Shown: positions 44,785-54,123 of the stretch, one piece after another
Numbering within the stretch: position 1 is the first letter of the stretch
Layout: every line of letters begins with the position of its first letter
From: Luidia sarsii
Taxonomy: Eukaryota; Echinodermata; Asteroidea; Paxillosida; Luidiidae
NCBI GenBank assembly: GCA_949987565.1
Contig: OX465111.1
Location: 1,556,994-1,620,993, forward strand
Direction of reading: 5' to 3'
DNA length: 64,000 nt
The notes under the pieces: model-generated
What the model was told of the DNA's origin: nothing
Database searches by the model: none
The model's input: the letters and a program-made list of their open reading frames with translations, nothing else
Program-made: the position numbers and the translations under genes

Positions 44785-45211
44785 CAGCCGATTTCAAGAA
44801 ACTTTCAAGCAACATTTTGTTGCGTAACTTACGCAACATTTGTCAACCTCCTAGATGGTGGGCCCTGGTAACTGGTCTCGCTCTTCTGATTGAGCCCAGG
44901 CAAACGACAACTTTGGACAGCAGCACCTCTAATTGCTGCTTGCCTCATACGCAAGAAGATGATGACGGCCAGAGCATACTGGTCGAAACGTTGAGTTACC
45001 ACTCAGGTTCTTTTCAGAACCAAACCTCTTCCTTTAAGAGACCTGATACATGGTGTCACCGCAAACCTTCCAACATTGATTCACCCACCATGCAAAGCCT
45101 TAAGTCTTATTTAAGAAGAAGACGCAACTTTTTGTTGCCTTTGCTAAATATTGCTGAAAAGAGTCATAGAGGCGCAATACTTACGCAACTTTTCTTGAAA
45201 CCGGCTGCTGG
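44784..45211. mobile_element. CAGCCGATTT fold-back element split by a 153-bp-family insertion
   Basis: The outer parts (44,784-44,850 and 45,108-45,211) match the element at 34,428-34,590, ending CTTGAAACCGGCTGCTG. Between them is one copy of the 153-bp family in plus orientation (about 44,950-45,105): TGATGA, a stem-loop GGCCAG/CTGGTC, GAAAC, then TTGAGT/ACTCAG and GGTTC/GAACC hairpins, ending ACCATGCAAAGCC. 45,212-46,440 holds no gene I can support. Confidence 0.6.
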
Positions 45212-46439
45212 TCTGGATCTCTGCCCGGTGCCGTACCGGAGAGACCACCTTGGACAAGGCTAGTTATGCTCTATCAGTCGCACTGCATTGACCAGTCCAA
45301 CCGGTCTGTGATCGTGTCCATTCTTAGCGCTGTTAGCCAAAGCGAGGCAACATCGAGGCAAATAGTCTGGCACCTTTTTCTTGTCTGTGGAAATCGGTGC
45401 TCTTTACCACCGGGTAGACAAGGAAAGAGGCCAGAGAGACAGATAGGCAGGTATACCAACAGATAGACAGACCGATAGATGTCAAGCGCGCTGCGATCAT
45501 TAGTCTCTCCTCGCATCGCGCTGCCCACTGAAAGCACAAAGCCACTGAAATTACGCGGGTGAATAAAATCTATCTAAAATCAATTTATAGTCTTGGTAAA
45601 ATTTGCTTCATGTGTCCACATTTCTTATGTTTGCTGGTTGGAAACTTGTTGTTTTTTAATCCAAAATTTTAAATATAAGGAGGTTGTGCTATAAATTTAA
45701 AACCCAACAACAAAATAAAAAAAAAAGAGCTAAAAAAATACAGCACAAATTATCTACAACCGGTCGTATTTGAGTAGTATTGCATGGTATAATGTTGGCT
45801 TTTCGAATCCAAATAATACAACTGTATTGGTTGGCGCGATCCAGGAGACAGTGCACCCTTCACAACGGAAAAATGATTTCACAACTGCGCCCACAGTTTG
45901 TTTATTTACGGATGAACAATCCACATTCCTTTGTTATTATTGCGGCTCACCTGTGGTGTGGAGACAGGGGGTACAAGGCTGATGGTGGGAAACCGTAAAG
46001 CATGGGCACAACCGCTTGGGGAAAAAAAACACTTTTGTTTGTCAGTACTAAGGGTGGCGGTTGAAAGAAGAAGAAAAGGGCGCCGCTGACCGAGCGCGTC
46101 GCTGCCCGTGCGTGACCGCCCGTGTCACGCCTCTGAACGCTTGGTGTCACGTTTCTGAACGCCACGAAGGTTACGCCATGTAACGCCGAGTTTAGCCTAC
46201 TTTATCGCTCATCCACGTTTCCTCGACTAGAGGAAGGTGGACCGAACACGCTTGTCAGCTTTTACAATAAGTCCAGTTTCGGCAAAGGAATCTGTCTGAC
46301 GTCACTTAAATGCATTATGACACAAACAACAGGGAAGTAGACCTAGTACAACAATCACAACATCGGCGCAGAACAAAAATAATAAGCCGCGACTTTTCCG
46401 CCATGTTGTAGCGGCGGAAAAGCCACGAAACCAAGATTG

Positions 46440-46641
46440 TAATTTTGTTCAAAAAAGTTCCCAGTCAGTTTTCCCTCATTTTGTTCGATTTGAAGAAGCT
46501 GACATCCACTTTATGCGATCTCTGAACTGCTGTAGCCAGGCTTACAACAATTGGCTGTGTACATTTGAGTAGAAACAGGGTTGCGATCCCTAGAGAGATG
46601 CAGCAGTTAACTTGGGTTCTGACTGGCGCCCCAACACCGGC
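46440..46641 (+). mobile_element. SINE 5' segment preceding the tandem array
   Basis: Contains GCTGACATCCACTTTATGCG and CTGCTGTAGCCAGG. It aligns with 62,070-62,225, which lies just before a single full SINE head. So the family has a leader of about 200 bp upstream of the tRNA-like part. Confidence 0.6.
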
Positions 46642-47950
46642 AAAGACTAGTTGACTATTTGGGAAGGCCATCATCTAAGGGCTCAGTGGATAGCTCAGAT
46701 GGTAAGAGCACTGGTGTGCCAAAGACTAGTTGACTATTAGGGAAGGCCACCATCTAAGGGCTGGATAGCTCAGATGGTAAGAGCACTGGTGTGCCAAAGA
46801 CTAGTTGACTATTAGGGAAGGCCACCATCTAAGGGCTGGATAGCTCAGATGGTAAGAGCACTGGTGTGCCAAAGACAAGTTGACTATTTGGGAAGGCCAC
46901 CATCTAAGGGCTGGATAGCTCAGATGGTAAGAGCACTGGTGTGCCAAAGACTAGTTGACTATTAGGGAAGGCCACCATCTAAGGGCTGGATAGCTCAGAT
47001 GGAAGAGCGTTGGTATGCCAAAGACTAGTTGACTATTAGGGAAGGCCACCATCTAAGGGCTGGATAGCTCAGATGGAAGAGCGTTGGTATGCCAAAGACT
47101 AGTTGACTATTAGGGAAGGCCACCATCTAAGGGCTTGATAGCTCAGATAGTAAGAGCGCTGGTGTGTCAAAGACTAGTTGACTATTAGGGAAGGCCACCA
47201 TCTAAGGGCTGGATAGCTCAGATGGAAGAGCGTTGGTATGCCAAAGACTAGTTGACTATTAGGGAAGGCCACCATCTAAGGGCTTGATAGCTCAGATAGT
47301 AAGAGCGCTGGTGTGTCAAAGACTAGTTGACTATTTGGGAAGGCCAGCATCTAAGGGCTGGATAGCTCAGATGGTAAGAGCACTGGTGTGCCAAAGACTA
47401 GTTGACTATTAGGGAAGGCCACCATCTAAGGGCTGGATAGCTCAGATGGAAGAGCGTTGGTATGCCAAAGACTAGTTGACTATTAGGGAAGGCCACCATC
47501 TAAGGGCTTGATAGCTCAGATAGTAAGAGCGCTGGTGTGTCAAAGACTAGTTGACTATTAGGGAAGGCCACCATCTAAGGGCTGGATAGCTCAGATGGAA
47601 GAGCGTTGGTATGCCAAAGACTAGTTGACTATTAGGGAAGGCCACCATCTAAGGGCTTGATAGCTCAGATAGTAAGAGCGCTGGTGTGTCAAAGACTAGT
47701 TGACTATTTGGGAAGGCCAGCATCTAAGGGCTGGATAGCTCAGATGGAAGAGCGTTGGTATGCCAAAGACTAGTTGACTATTAGGGAAGGCCACCATCTA
47801 AGGGCTTGATAGCTCAGATAGTAAGAGCGCTGGTGTGTCAAAGACTAGTTGACTATTTGGGAAGGCCACCATCTAAGGGCTGGATAGCTGAGGTGGAAGA
47901 TCGCTGGTACGTTACTCCAGAAGTCTCGGGTTCAAGTCCCGGTCCGGTCA
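46642..47950 (+). repeat. tandem array of about 17 half-tRNA SINE units (73-75 bp)
   Basis: Each unit runs AAAGACTAGTTGACTATTAG, GGAAGGCCACCATCTAAGGG, then a tRNA 5' half with an A box (TAGCTCAGATGGTAAGAGC). From about 47,020 two unit types alternate: GGATAGC...GAAGAGCGTTGG and TTGATAGC...GTAAGAGCGCTGG, giving a dimer of about 149 bp. Only the last unit (47,838-47,950) continues through a full tRNA-like 3' half with a B box (GGGTTCAAGTCCC). So the A-box half alone was amplified, with one terminal full SINE. Confidence 0.85.
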
Positions 47951-48939
47951 AAGTTTTCTTGGCCATTATTTCAAAAAGATTATACCTGGATTTAAATCAT
48001 TTTCGTGATGTCTAAATTGGAACCAGGTTTCTCTGTAGGCCTACGTGCAATGGGCCCAATCAATGTATATTCGTCATTAGAAGAAAGAATTATAGTGGGT
48101 CCACCTCCGGATATGTTTAGCCAGAGGACCGATTCAAAGCAATTCAAAGGCACAGAAACACAGATATTCTCCAGGCAACTGTTGTGCAAACCCAACAAAA
48201 GGTGGCAAAATAAGATCGGCTCCAGTGCGGTGGCCTTCCAATGTGTCATGGAATTTGGGTCGGGGGGGGGGGCTGTGATAGGGACGTGACGCTACAGTCC
48301 ACACGCACTGATCCGGCTGATAGTAGACGTGCCGTGGCGTTGGTTACATACCATAACAACTGGCCAATCTTCGACTACGAGAGCTTAGATATGCCATCGA
48401 TAATTATCATCTCTAAAAAAAGAAATATATAAAAAAATCGTAACCTTTGAATAAATGACACCGGTGTGTTTGTTCACGCACCTATTTTATGAGGTATAAT
48501 GTCTCATTTTTGGCCTATACTCAAAACTAAAATGAAATTTCAATTTGTATTGGGCTTGATGGCATTAAGGCAACTCCGTATATATCTGGAGCAGAACGGC
48601 CAACAGTGACATTTAGCTCGGTAACCTTGATGTATATACACCCCCGGCTTCAGCATCAACCGTGGGAACTACACTATAACAGTCCACACGGAATGGACTA
48701 TCAATGAAAACCAAAGATTGAAAAGATTGACGTCATCAGATTATGTGTTACATAGTGTCGCCGTAAACCTTTCTGTTCGTATATATGTCGTTTAGGCCTA
48801 TATGGTTTCATAAGGATGTCTAAGAAAAAATAATCATAGCAGTGGACGCGATATTTGAGGCTTGCTGAACCCATTTTGGCATCTGCACAACCTATTTAGT
48901 AGCAACCTTACGAAGCTCCTTTCTACCCTTAACCTCAGT

Positions 48940-49165
48940 CCCCTGCCATATCCACTCGGATCCCTTCTCACCCTCCCCTCACCCTTCTCCCCTCCCCCTG
49001 TCATCTCCTCTACCCTCTGCCCTTCCCTCACCCTTCTCCCCAACCCCCTCCCCTCGATCTTCCCTTCTCCCCTCTCTCCATTCCCCCTCATCTCCTCTCC
49101 GCCTTCCCTTACTCCCCCTCCCCCTTGCATCTCCCCTCCCCTCTCCCTCTCCCCTTTCTCCCCTG
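48940..49165. repeat. pyrimidine-rich CCCTCTCC tract
   Basis: About 225 bp of C/T-rich sequence (CCCTTCTCCCCT, CCTCATCTCC). 47,955-48,940 and 49,166-49,557 hold no supported gene or recognised repeat. Confidence 0.85.
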
Positions 49166-49557
49166 TTGTTATGGGGCTAAATTTGGTAAGCTTGACAAAC
49201 ACAAACACAAATAGTCCCATCACGGCATTTCCATGCCACGCAACAGCGATTGAACAACCTGAATGAGCTTCAAATCCATTCCACGCAACAGCTATTAAAC
49301 AACCTTAACCTCTCACCCTCTGGCGTTGGACCTGTGGTGCGTGCTCACTGGGCGTTGTTAAATTGGGTATCAAAAGAAGTCCAACAATTGGAGCGCACGG
49401 CCCTAAAGACACTTGTCCGTGTTCATCTCTGCAAGCACGGGTTACTAACCCGTGCCCGCACGACTGAACTAGTCGCCATGCTGCGCGCATTGCGTTGTTT
49501 TCAGCATCCCTGCACCTTCTCCGTGTCATGAAGGAAGTGGATATTGACCCGGCAACG

Positions 49558-49766
49558 GCATTCATCCCGCAAATGCTATTCTGCCGGTCCCACACACTGA
49601 TTGGCCAATTGCCATCACGTGTTGCCGGCTCTCTTGCCCGAAAGGTTATTCAGGAACGACCTCCAGCAGAATAACATTTCTGGCTAGAGAGCCGGCAACA
49701 CGTGATGACAATTGGCCAATCAGAGAAAGGGACCGGCAGAATAGCGTTTGCGGGAAGAATGCCGTA
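49558..49766. mobile_element. fold-back element, about 75-bp arms
   Basis: The left arm ATTCATCCCGCAAATGCTAT ... TTGCCGGCTCTCT pairs with AGAGAGCCGGCAACACGTGA ... GCGTTTGCGGGAAGAAT at the right, with only a few mismatches. The loop is about 50 bp. No open frame of note. Confidence 0.75.
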
Positions 49767-49905
49767 CAGGTCGATATAACCTGCCAACAATAGACCCCAC
49801 GACCTTTCCACATCTCCATGGTAATATTTTTGAAATTCAGGACCTTTCTTCCTCGACAAACGAATGGACATAAAACCTATTATGTTAATTCAACGTTTCT
49901 CAAAG

Positions 49906-50010
49906 TGATATATAAAAATGTACTAAAAATATACTCAAATTACCAGAATGTAAAACTCAAAATTTAGTGGGCCTGAAGTTTCGATCCTAGCAGGATCTTT
50001 CTCAATCATT
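49906..50010 (+). mobile_element. GACGTTTC-family element, single copy
   Basis: Reads AAATTTAGTGGGCCTGAAGT, TTCGATCCTAGCAGGATC and TTTCTCAA. It matches one half of the fold-back copy at 57,195-57,352, including the upstream AAAAATGT...ACTCAAATTACCA stretch. Confidence 0.6.
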
Positions 50011-50059
50011 GTTTCTCAATTTGGTAATAAACAATTAAAATGCATCGTACATAGCCGTC

Positions 50060-50440
50060 AAAATGTTCACGAAACACTGTCCGATATCTGTTCGGACGGC
50101 GAAGGGTGGAATTGCTATAGTGCTGCCCATCACTCGCGAGAGCTAACTGCTAGCTAACCAGGCCGTCACCTCAGCTCGTGGCTCACCGTGGGCGCTCAAT
50201 TGTTGGCGATATTTGTGCCTCGGATTAAAAAACTCACCGCGTGCGGCGACTTCAGCTAGCCCGCAGCTGCTGCCAATACGTGCCGGGCCTAAAACAAGAA
50301 CAACGGGTCAATGAAAGCGCGCGCTCTGCTCCCGGGGTTTCCAAAATGGCGACTCTGACATTTTGAAAGAGAAATTGTCCGATTCCTGGCGAGAACCTTC
50401 ACGTCAGAACGACGTGCGTGGGCCCGCGAGCTTAAGAAAT
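50060..50440. promoter_or_regulatory. CpG-rich segment, possible promoter
   Basis: CpG is dense compared with the flanks (GTTCGGACGGCGAAGG, GCGTGCGGCGAC, GCGCGCGCTCTG, GTGGGCCCGCGAGC). AAAATGGCGAC near 50,345 fits a YY1-type core promoter motif, and on the minus strand a donor-like GTGAGTTTTT follows CGCACGCG near 50,235. I see no coding exon next to it. Confidence 0.25.
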
Positions 50441-50544
50441 CGAGATTTGTTTATAACTCAGAAGATAGCTTTATAGTGTGCGGCGGTCTTAGAGCGGCAC
50501 AATGGCTGGTTCGCACAGTCCAACAAAGCTCACCTAGGACACCA

Positions 50545-51237
50545 GGAGTGTTCACAAAGCCTTACGATGCATCGTAACTCAACTTAATATAGGAAGGTTT
50601 GCGGTGACACCATGTATAAGGTGTGGTTCTGAAAAGAACCCGAGTGGTAACTCGACGTTTCGACCAGTATGCTCTGGTCGTCATCAGGAGAAACCTGAAA
50701 CCTTTGCATGGTGGGTGAATCAATATAGGAAGGTTTGCGGTGACACCATGTATAAGGTCTCTTAAAGGAAGAGGTGTGGTTCTGAAAAGAACCCGAGTGG
50801 TAACTCGACGTTTCGACCAGTATGCTCTGGCCGTCATCAGGAGAAACATGAAACCTTTGCATGGTGGGTGAATCAACATAGGAAGGTTTGCGGGGACACC
50901 ATGTATAAGGTCTCTTAAAGGAAGAGGTGTGGTTCTGAAAAGAACCCGAGTGGTAAATCGACGTTTCGACCAGTATGCTCTGGCCGTCATCAGGAGAAAC
51001 CTGAAACCTTTGCATGGTGGGTGAATCAATATAGGAAGGTTTGCGGTGACACCATGTATAAGGTCTCTTAAAGGAAGAGGTTTGGTTGTGAAAAGAACCC
51101 GAGTGGTAACTCGACGTTTCTTATGTAACTCGACTTACGATGGATAACCCATCATAAGTACACCATATGGTTTCTGTGCATCACAAATCGCCTAGCGATT
51201 GATCGTAAGTTACGATGAGTTTGATGAAATCACCCAC
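50545..51237. mobile_element. TTACGATG-family MITE, interrupted by a tandem array
   Basis: The left end (CACAAAGCCTTACGATGCAT) and right end (GATCGTAAGTTACGATGAGT, TTGATGAAATC) are the termini of the family seen intact at 58,857-58,995 and 60,888-61,022. The interior is split at GTAACTCAACTTA by the array at 50,587-51,124. Confidence 0.8.
50587..51124 (-). mobile_element. tandem 153-bp repeats with hammerhead-ribozyme-like cores
   Basis: Three units and a truncated fourth. On the minus strand each full unit has CTGATGA, a 7-bp stem (CGACCAG or CGGCCAG with CTGGTCG) closed by AGCATA, then AAAC, so the core reads CTGATGA-stem-GAAAC. Cores lie at 50,657-50,687, 50,810-50,840 and 50,963-50,993, exactly 153 bp apart; the fourth stops right after GAAAC at 51,116. 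A second hairpin (CGAGT/ACTCG) and GGTTC/GAACC follow. A 13-bp duplication of the host MITE (50,574-50,586 and 51,125-51,137, one mismatch) flanks the insert. Known relatives would be Penelope-like elements or animal retrozymes. I cannot assign a clear cleavage site. Confidence 0.6.
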
Positions 51238-53139
51238 TGGCTCCGAAAAAAAACCCATTACATCAGGGTGCACGAAAAACACCAGCTGATATTCACAGGA
51301 AACCGTGCAAGAAACACGGGGGTAATGCACGAGAGGAAGATTAATCAGGGGAGGGGAATCTAGAGTTCTTGTCCTCTCCTTGCAACCAATGCGGTACCGT
51401 GTCTTTGGTTGTCTGAGGATCGGGGTTTTCTTTCCCAATTTCTTTCTAGAGGCCTGATTGACTCAAGCGTGACTGTCGTCTTGCAACGCTTACTCCACAT
51501 GCCCATTCACGCACAATAATGGAGGTGAAATAGGGAGGTGAAAAGCAAGGCACTTTCTAATCGGTGGAGCAGAAACCAAACAATTGTTTTCTCTTTGAGG
51601 GTAGTTGTAAGTGTGTGTTTTTTTTTTTAGAGAGGGAGACAGACAGATGCAGTATTCATACAATCAATACAGCCTTCATTTTCAAACCCCTTTTCAATCA
51701 TCGGAGTTGGGCCTATCTACCCGTGGCCGATCCATAGGCACGTTCGGCCTCTATTTCGCTCTACCAGGTTCCCATAATAACTGTCTGTAATCCACCAATG
51801 GAAAACATATTTTCTCACGGTAGAACTGGGCAGTGAAATACAACGAAAATTAGTTCTTAGGGCAAACACTCTGTGTGGAAGGTTTTGTTTTTATTGTGGT
51901 GACAGGTGCACGTGGGAATAATATGCAAGGCATGGGAGAGCCATCAGCATACCGACAGATGACAACAGAGGTTTACACGCCTGGAGAAAGATCCTTCTAG
52001 AATCGAAAAGTCAAGCCCACTAATTTAATTGTGAGGCTTACATGACGTAGTCTATCTATTTATCGGTTGCAAGGTTTTTTTTCAGAGCAATTTCTCCACA
52101 AAGGGAGTTGGGAACTTTAGTTTTTCATCCCGTAACTAGTCAATTTTAGATCATCGGCACAGTAAGATTGTAATAATATCATTATAGGCTATGAGAGTTA
52201 GCCTAACTGACTATAGTGTGTCAATGAATAAGGGTTCTGCAGGTCTGTCGGTTAGCCCTTCCAAGGTTGCAAGCAATTGTGTTTTCAGGACTAGAACTCT
52301 AGTGTGAAATGGAGTTCACACATACACAACGAAATGCCTTCTTTCTCTTTTTATTTGGTGGGAGTGGAAGTCTCACATTGGAGGAAAACCAGATAAAGCC
52401 AAGTTGTAACTCTCCGCTCGTAGTTCGTCGCCGAAGAATGATGTTACCAGCGTTTGTGCATTTAACGAAAACAAAGCTAAGACCTTGACCCTTCACAGTC
52501 AAAGTACCACGAACGAACCGGAATGAAGGTGTCGCATATCCAAAAGGACAAAACCTTCGGTTTGCAAAAGGCTCCCCTCTGAACGAAAAACAGCCTAATT
52601 TATTGTGCTTTTCAATCGTTGGGCGAAAATTCGAGCTTAGTTTGCTCAGAACAGACGCCTCATGATCTGCAGTGTACTCGGAAGTTGCTCACTTGTGTTT
52701 GCGCAAGCGCAAAGGCACTGGTGTTTTTTTTAGCAACATCAAAGACGAAGCGATTACATGTTGCGCGTGTAATGAGAAATGATCGTCACAGACAATTAGG
52801 GTAGTCTAGTGGAAGGCAACATTTGTTATCATGGTACGAGACCCATAAAGAACACCATTTTATATCATAGAACATCATTATATATCATGAAACATCACAA
52901 TCACTAACTGAAACGTCAAGTGCACGGATAGGGATTTGGTCAGAAAGTTATGGCACACAATTGTCACAATACACAGACAGTGCACAACACAAAGAGTGAA
53001 ACACGAGGCTTGTTGCACGGCTATCTACGGAGACGTCCTATTCCGTGATGGAAAACCACAGTAGCTCAGCATGGGACCATTCCCGTTTTCCTAACATCCC
53101 AATCCAACAGAACTTCCTATGGGAAAAGGCAACAGATCA
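51238..53139. other. intergenic stretch without recognised genes
   Basis: Contains one degenerate GACGTTTC-family copy (51,975-52,030, AGATCCTTCTAGAATCGAAA) and short poly(T) runs. Open frames here (for example 52,299-52,502 and 51,181-51,438) show no domain. No RNA gene seen. Confidence 0.5.
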
Positions 53140-53355
53140 CCGAATTCCTGTAGGATTAACACTAACTGGCATTGAAACCACAATTAACCACACATGGTTT
53201 TTCCTGTGGGAGGATAAGAACCATACACCACAACATACCACAGCGTGGCTTTTGTGGTGTCCTGTGGAATGTGAGCCTACAACCCTGAGGGCACTGTGGT
53301 AAATTGCGGTATACAGTGTGTGTCCTGTGCAGGAGGTGCAAAGCATTAGGGTTAA
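53140..53355 (+). repeat. interspersed repeat, ACCACAATTAACCACACATG family
   Basis: Matches 59,508-59,705 in the opposite orientation over about 190 bp (shared CACACTGTATACCG complement, CCACAGGACACCACAAAA complement). The two copies thus flank most of the fatty-acid transporter gene as an inverted pair. 53,356-53,938 holds nothing I recognise. Confidence 0.7.
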
Positions 53356-53939
53356 GGGGGGTTTACCCTAGTCATAAGTGAAAGCTATCAAAACCATACA
53401 AGGCACTCAACAGAGTCACAGGAATCCGTCTTGTTCCCTGCAGTAAAGTGTCAGTCCACAGACTTGAAAGAACTATCACATGTACCTACATTGCAAAATC
53501 TCTTGTAAAAAATCAACCTCAGCGTGGAAATCCTCTCCAAACGAAGCGAAAGGACATGTGGTCAGCGCAGTGCATAATGAATAGTGTGGTCAGCACACAT
53601 GTATTCTTAATCATTCTTAGAACATGTTTGGGGGGCAGTCTGTGCTTGCAACAGCCAGCAGATAGCCTGGTCTGAAAAAAGAATTGATACAATTATTTCA
53701 GGTTTCAAACGAAAGCTACAAATCTAAATGTACCCGAAATTAGATCCAAATTGCTAACCGGTCTACCAGCATTCCAGTGGATTAGTGTTTGAACTTCCTG
53801 AAGTGTTAAAACAAAATAAACTGTGTAAGGAATATGCAACAAATGATGATTTTCCATTTAAACCAAAGTGAATTATGTTTCCTCGAGCTCCAGCGATTCA
53901 AAAAAACTAAAGACAACAAAAAACATCGCTTTGGCTCCG

Positions 53940-53945
53940 TTTATT
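53940..53945 (-). terminator. poly(A) signal AATAAA of the SLC27A gene
   Basis: TTTATT on the plus strand is AATAAA on the minus strand, 24 nt beyond the stop codon at 53,969. This implies a very short 3'UTR unless a later site is used. Confidence 0.6.
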
Positions 53946-53968
53946 TCTCAACCAGCTTCATTGGCTCT

Positions 53969-54123
53969 CTACAGACGAATTTTTCCAGCCACGATATCCT
54001 CGTAGCTGCTCTGGGTCAGCGGCACAAACTCCTTGCCGTTCATGTAGTACAGCCTGTCACCTTTGACCTTTTGGGGGTCAAAGTTCTCCTTGCGCAGGTC
54101 CACCTTCTTCAGCTTGAAGGTCC
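53969..54123 (-). CDS. SLC27A4: SLC27A terminal coding exon
   Basis: Acceptor C-run then GAATGCAG, starts GG ACC TTC (phase 1), ends at TAG 53,971-53,969. Encodes [20 protein letters not shown], then [17 protein letters not shown] and [13 protein letters not shown], the standard FATP C-terminus. Confidence 0.95.

Noticed and set aside
46642..47950. Regularly spaced repeats resembling a CRISPR array
   Set aside because: There are no unique spacers: the whole 73-75-bp unit repeats, and it contains a tRNA A box. The genome is animal.
47880..47955. Possible functional tRNA gene
   Set aside because: A and B boxes are present but the stems are imperfect, no clean anticodon arm is seen, and it continues into a SINE tail. 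It is a tRNA-derived SINE head.
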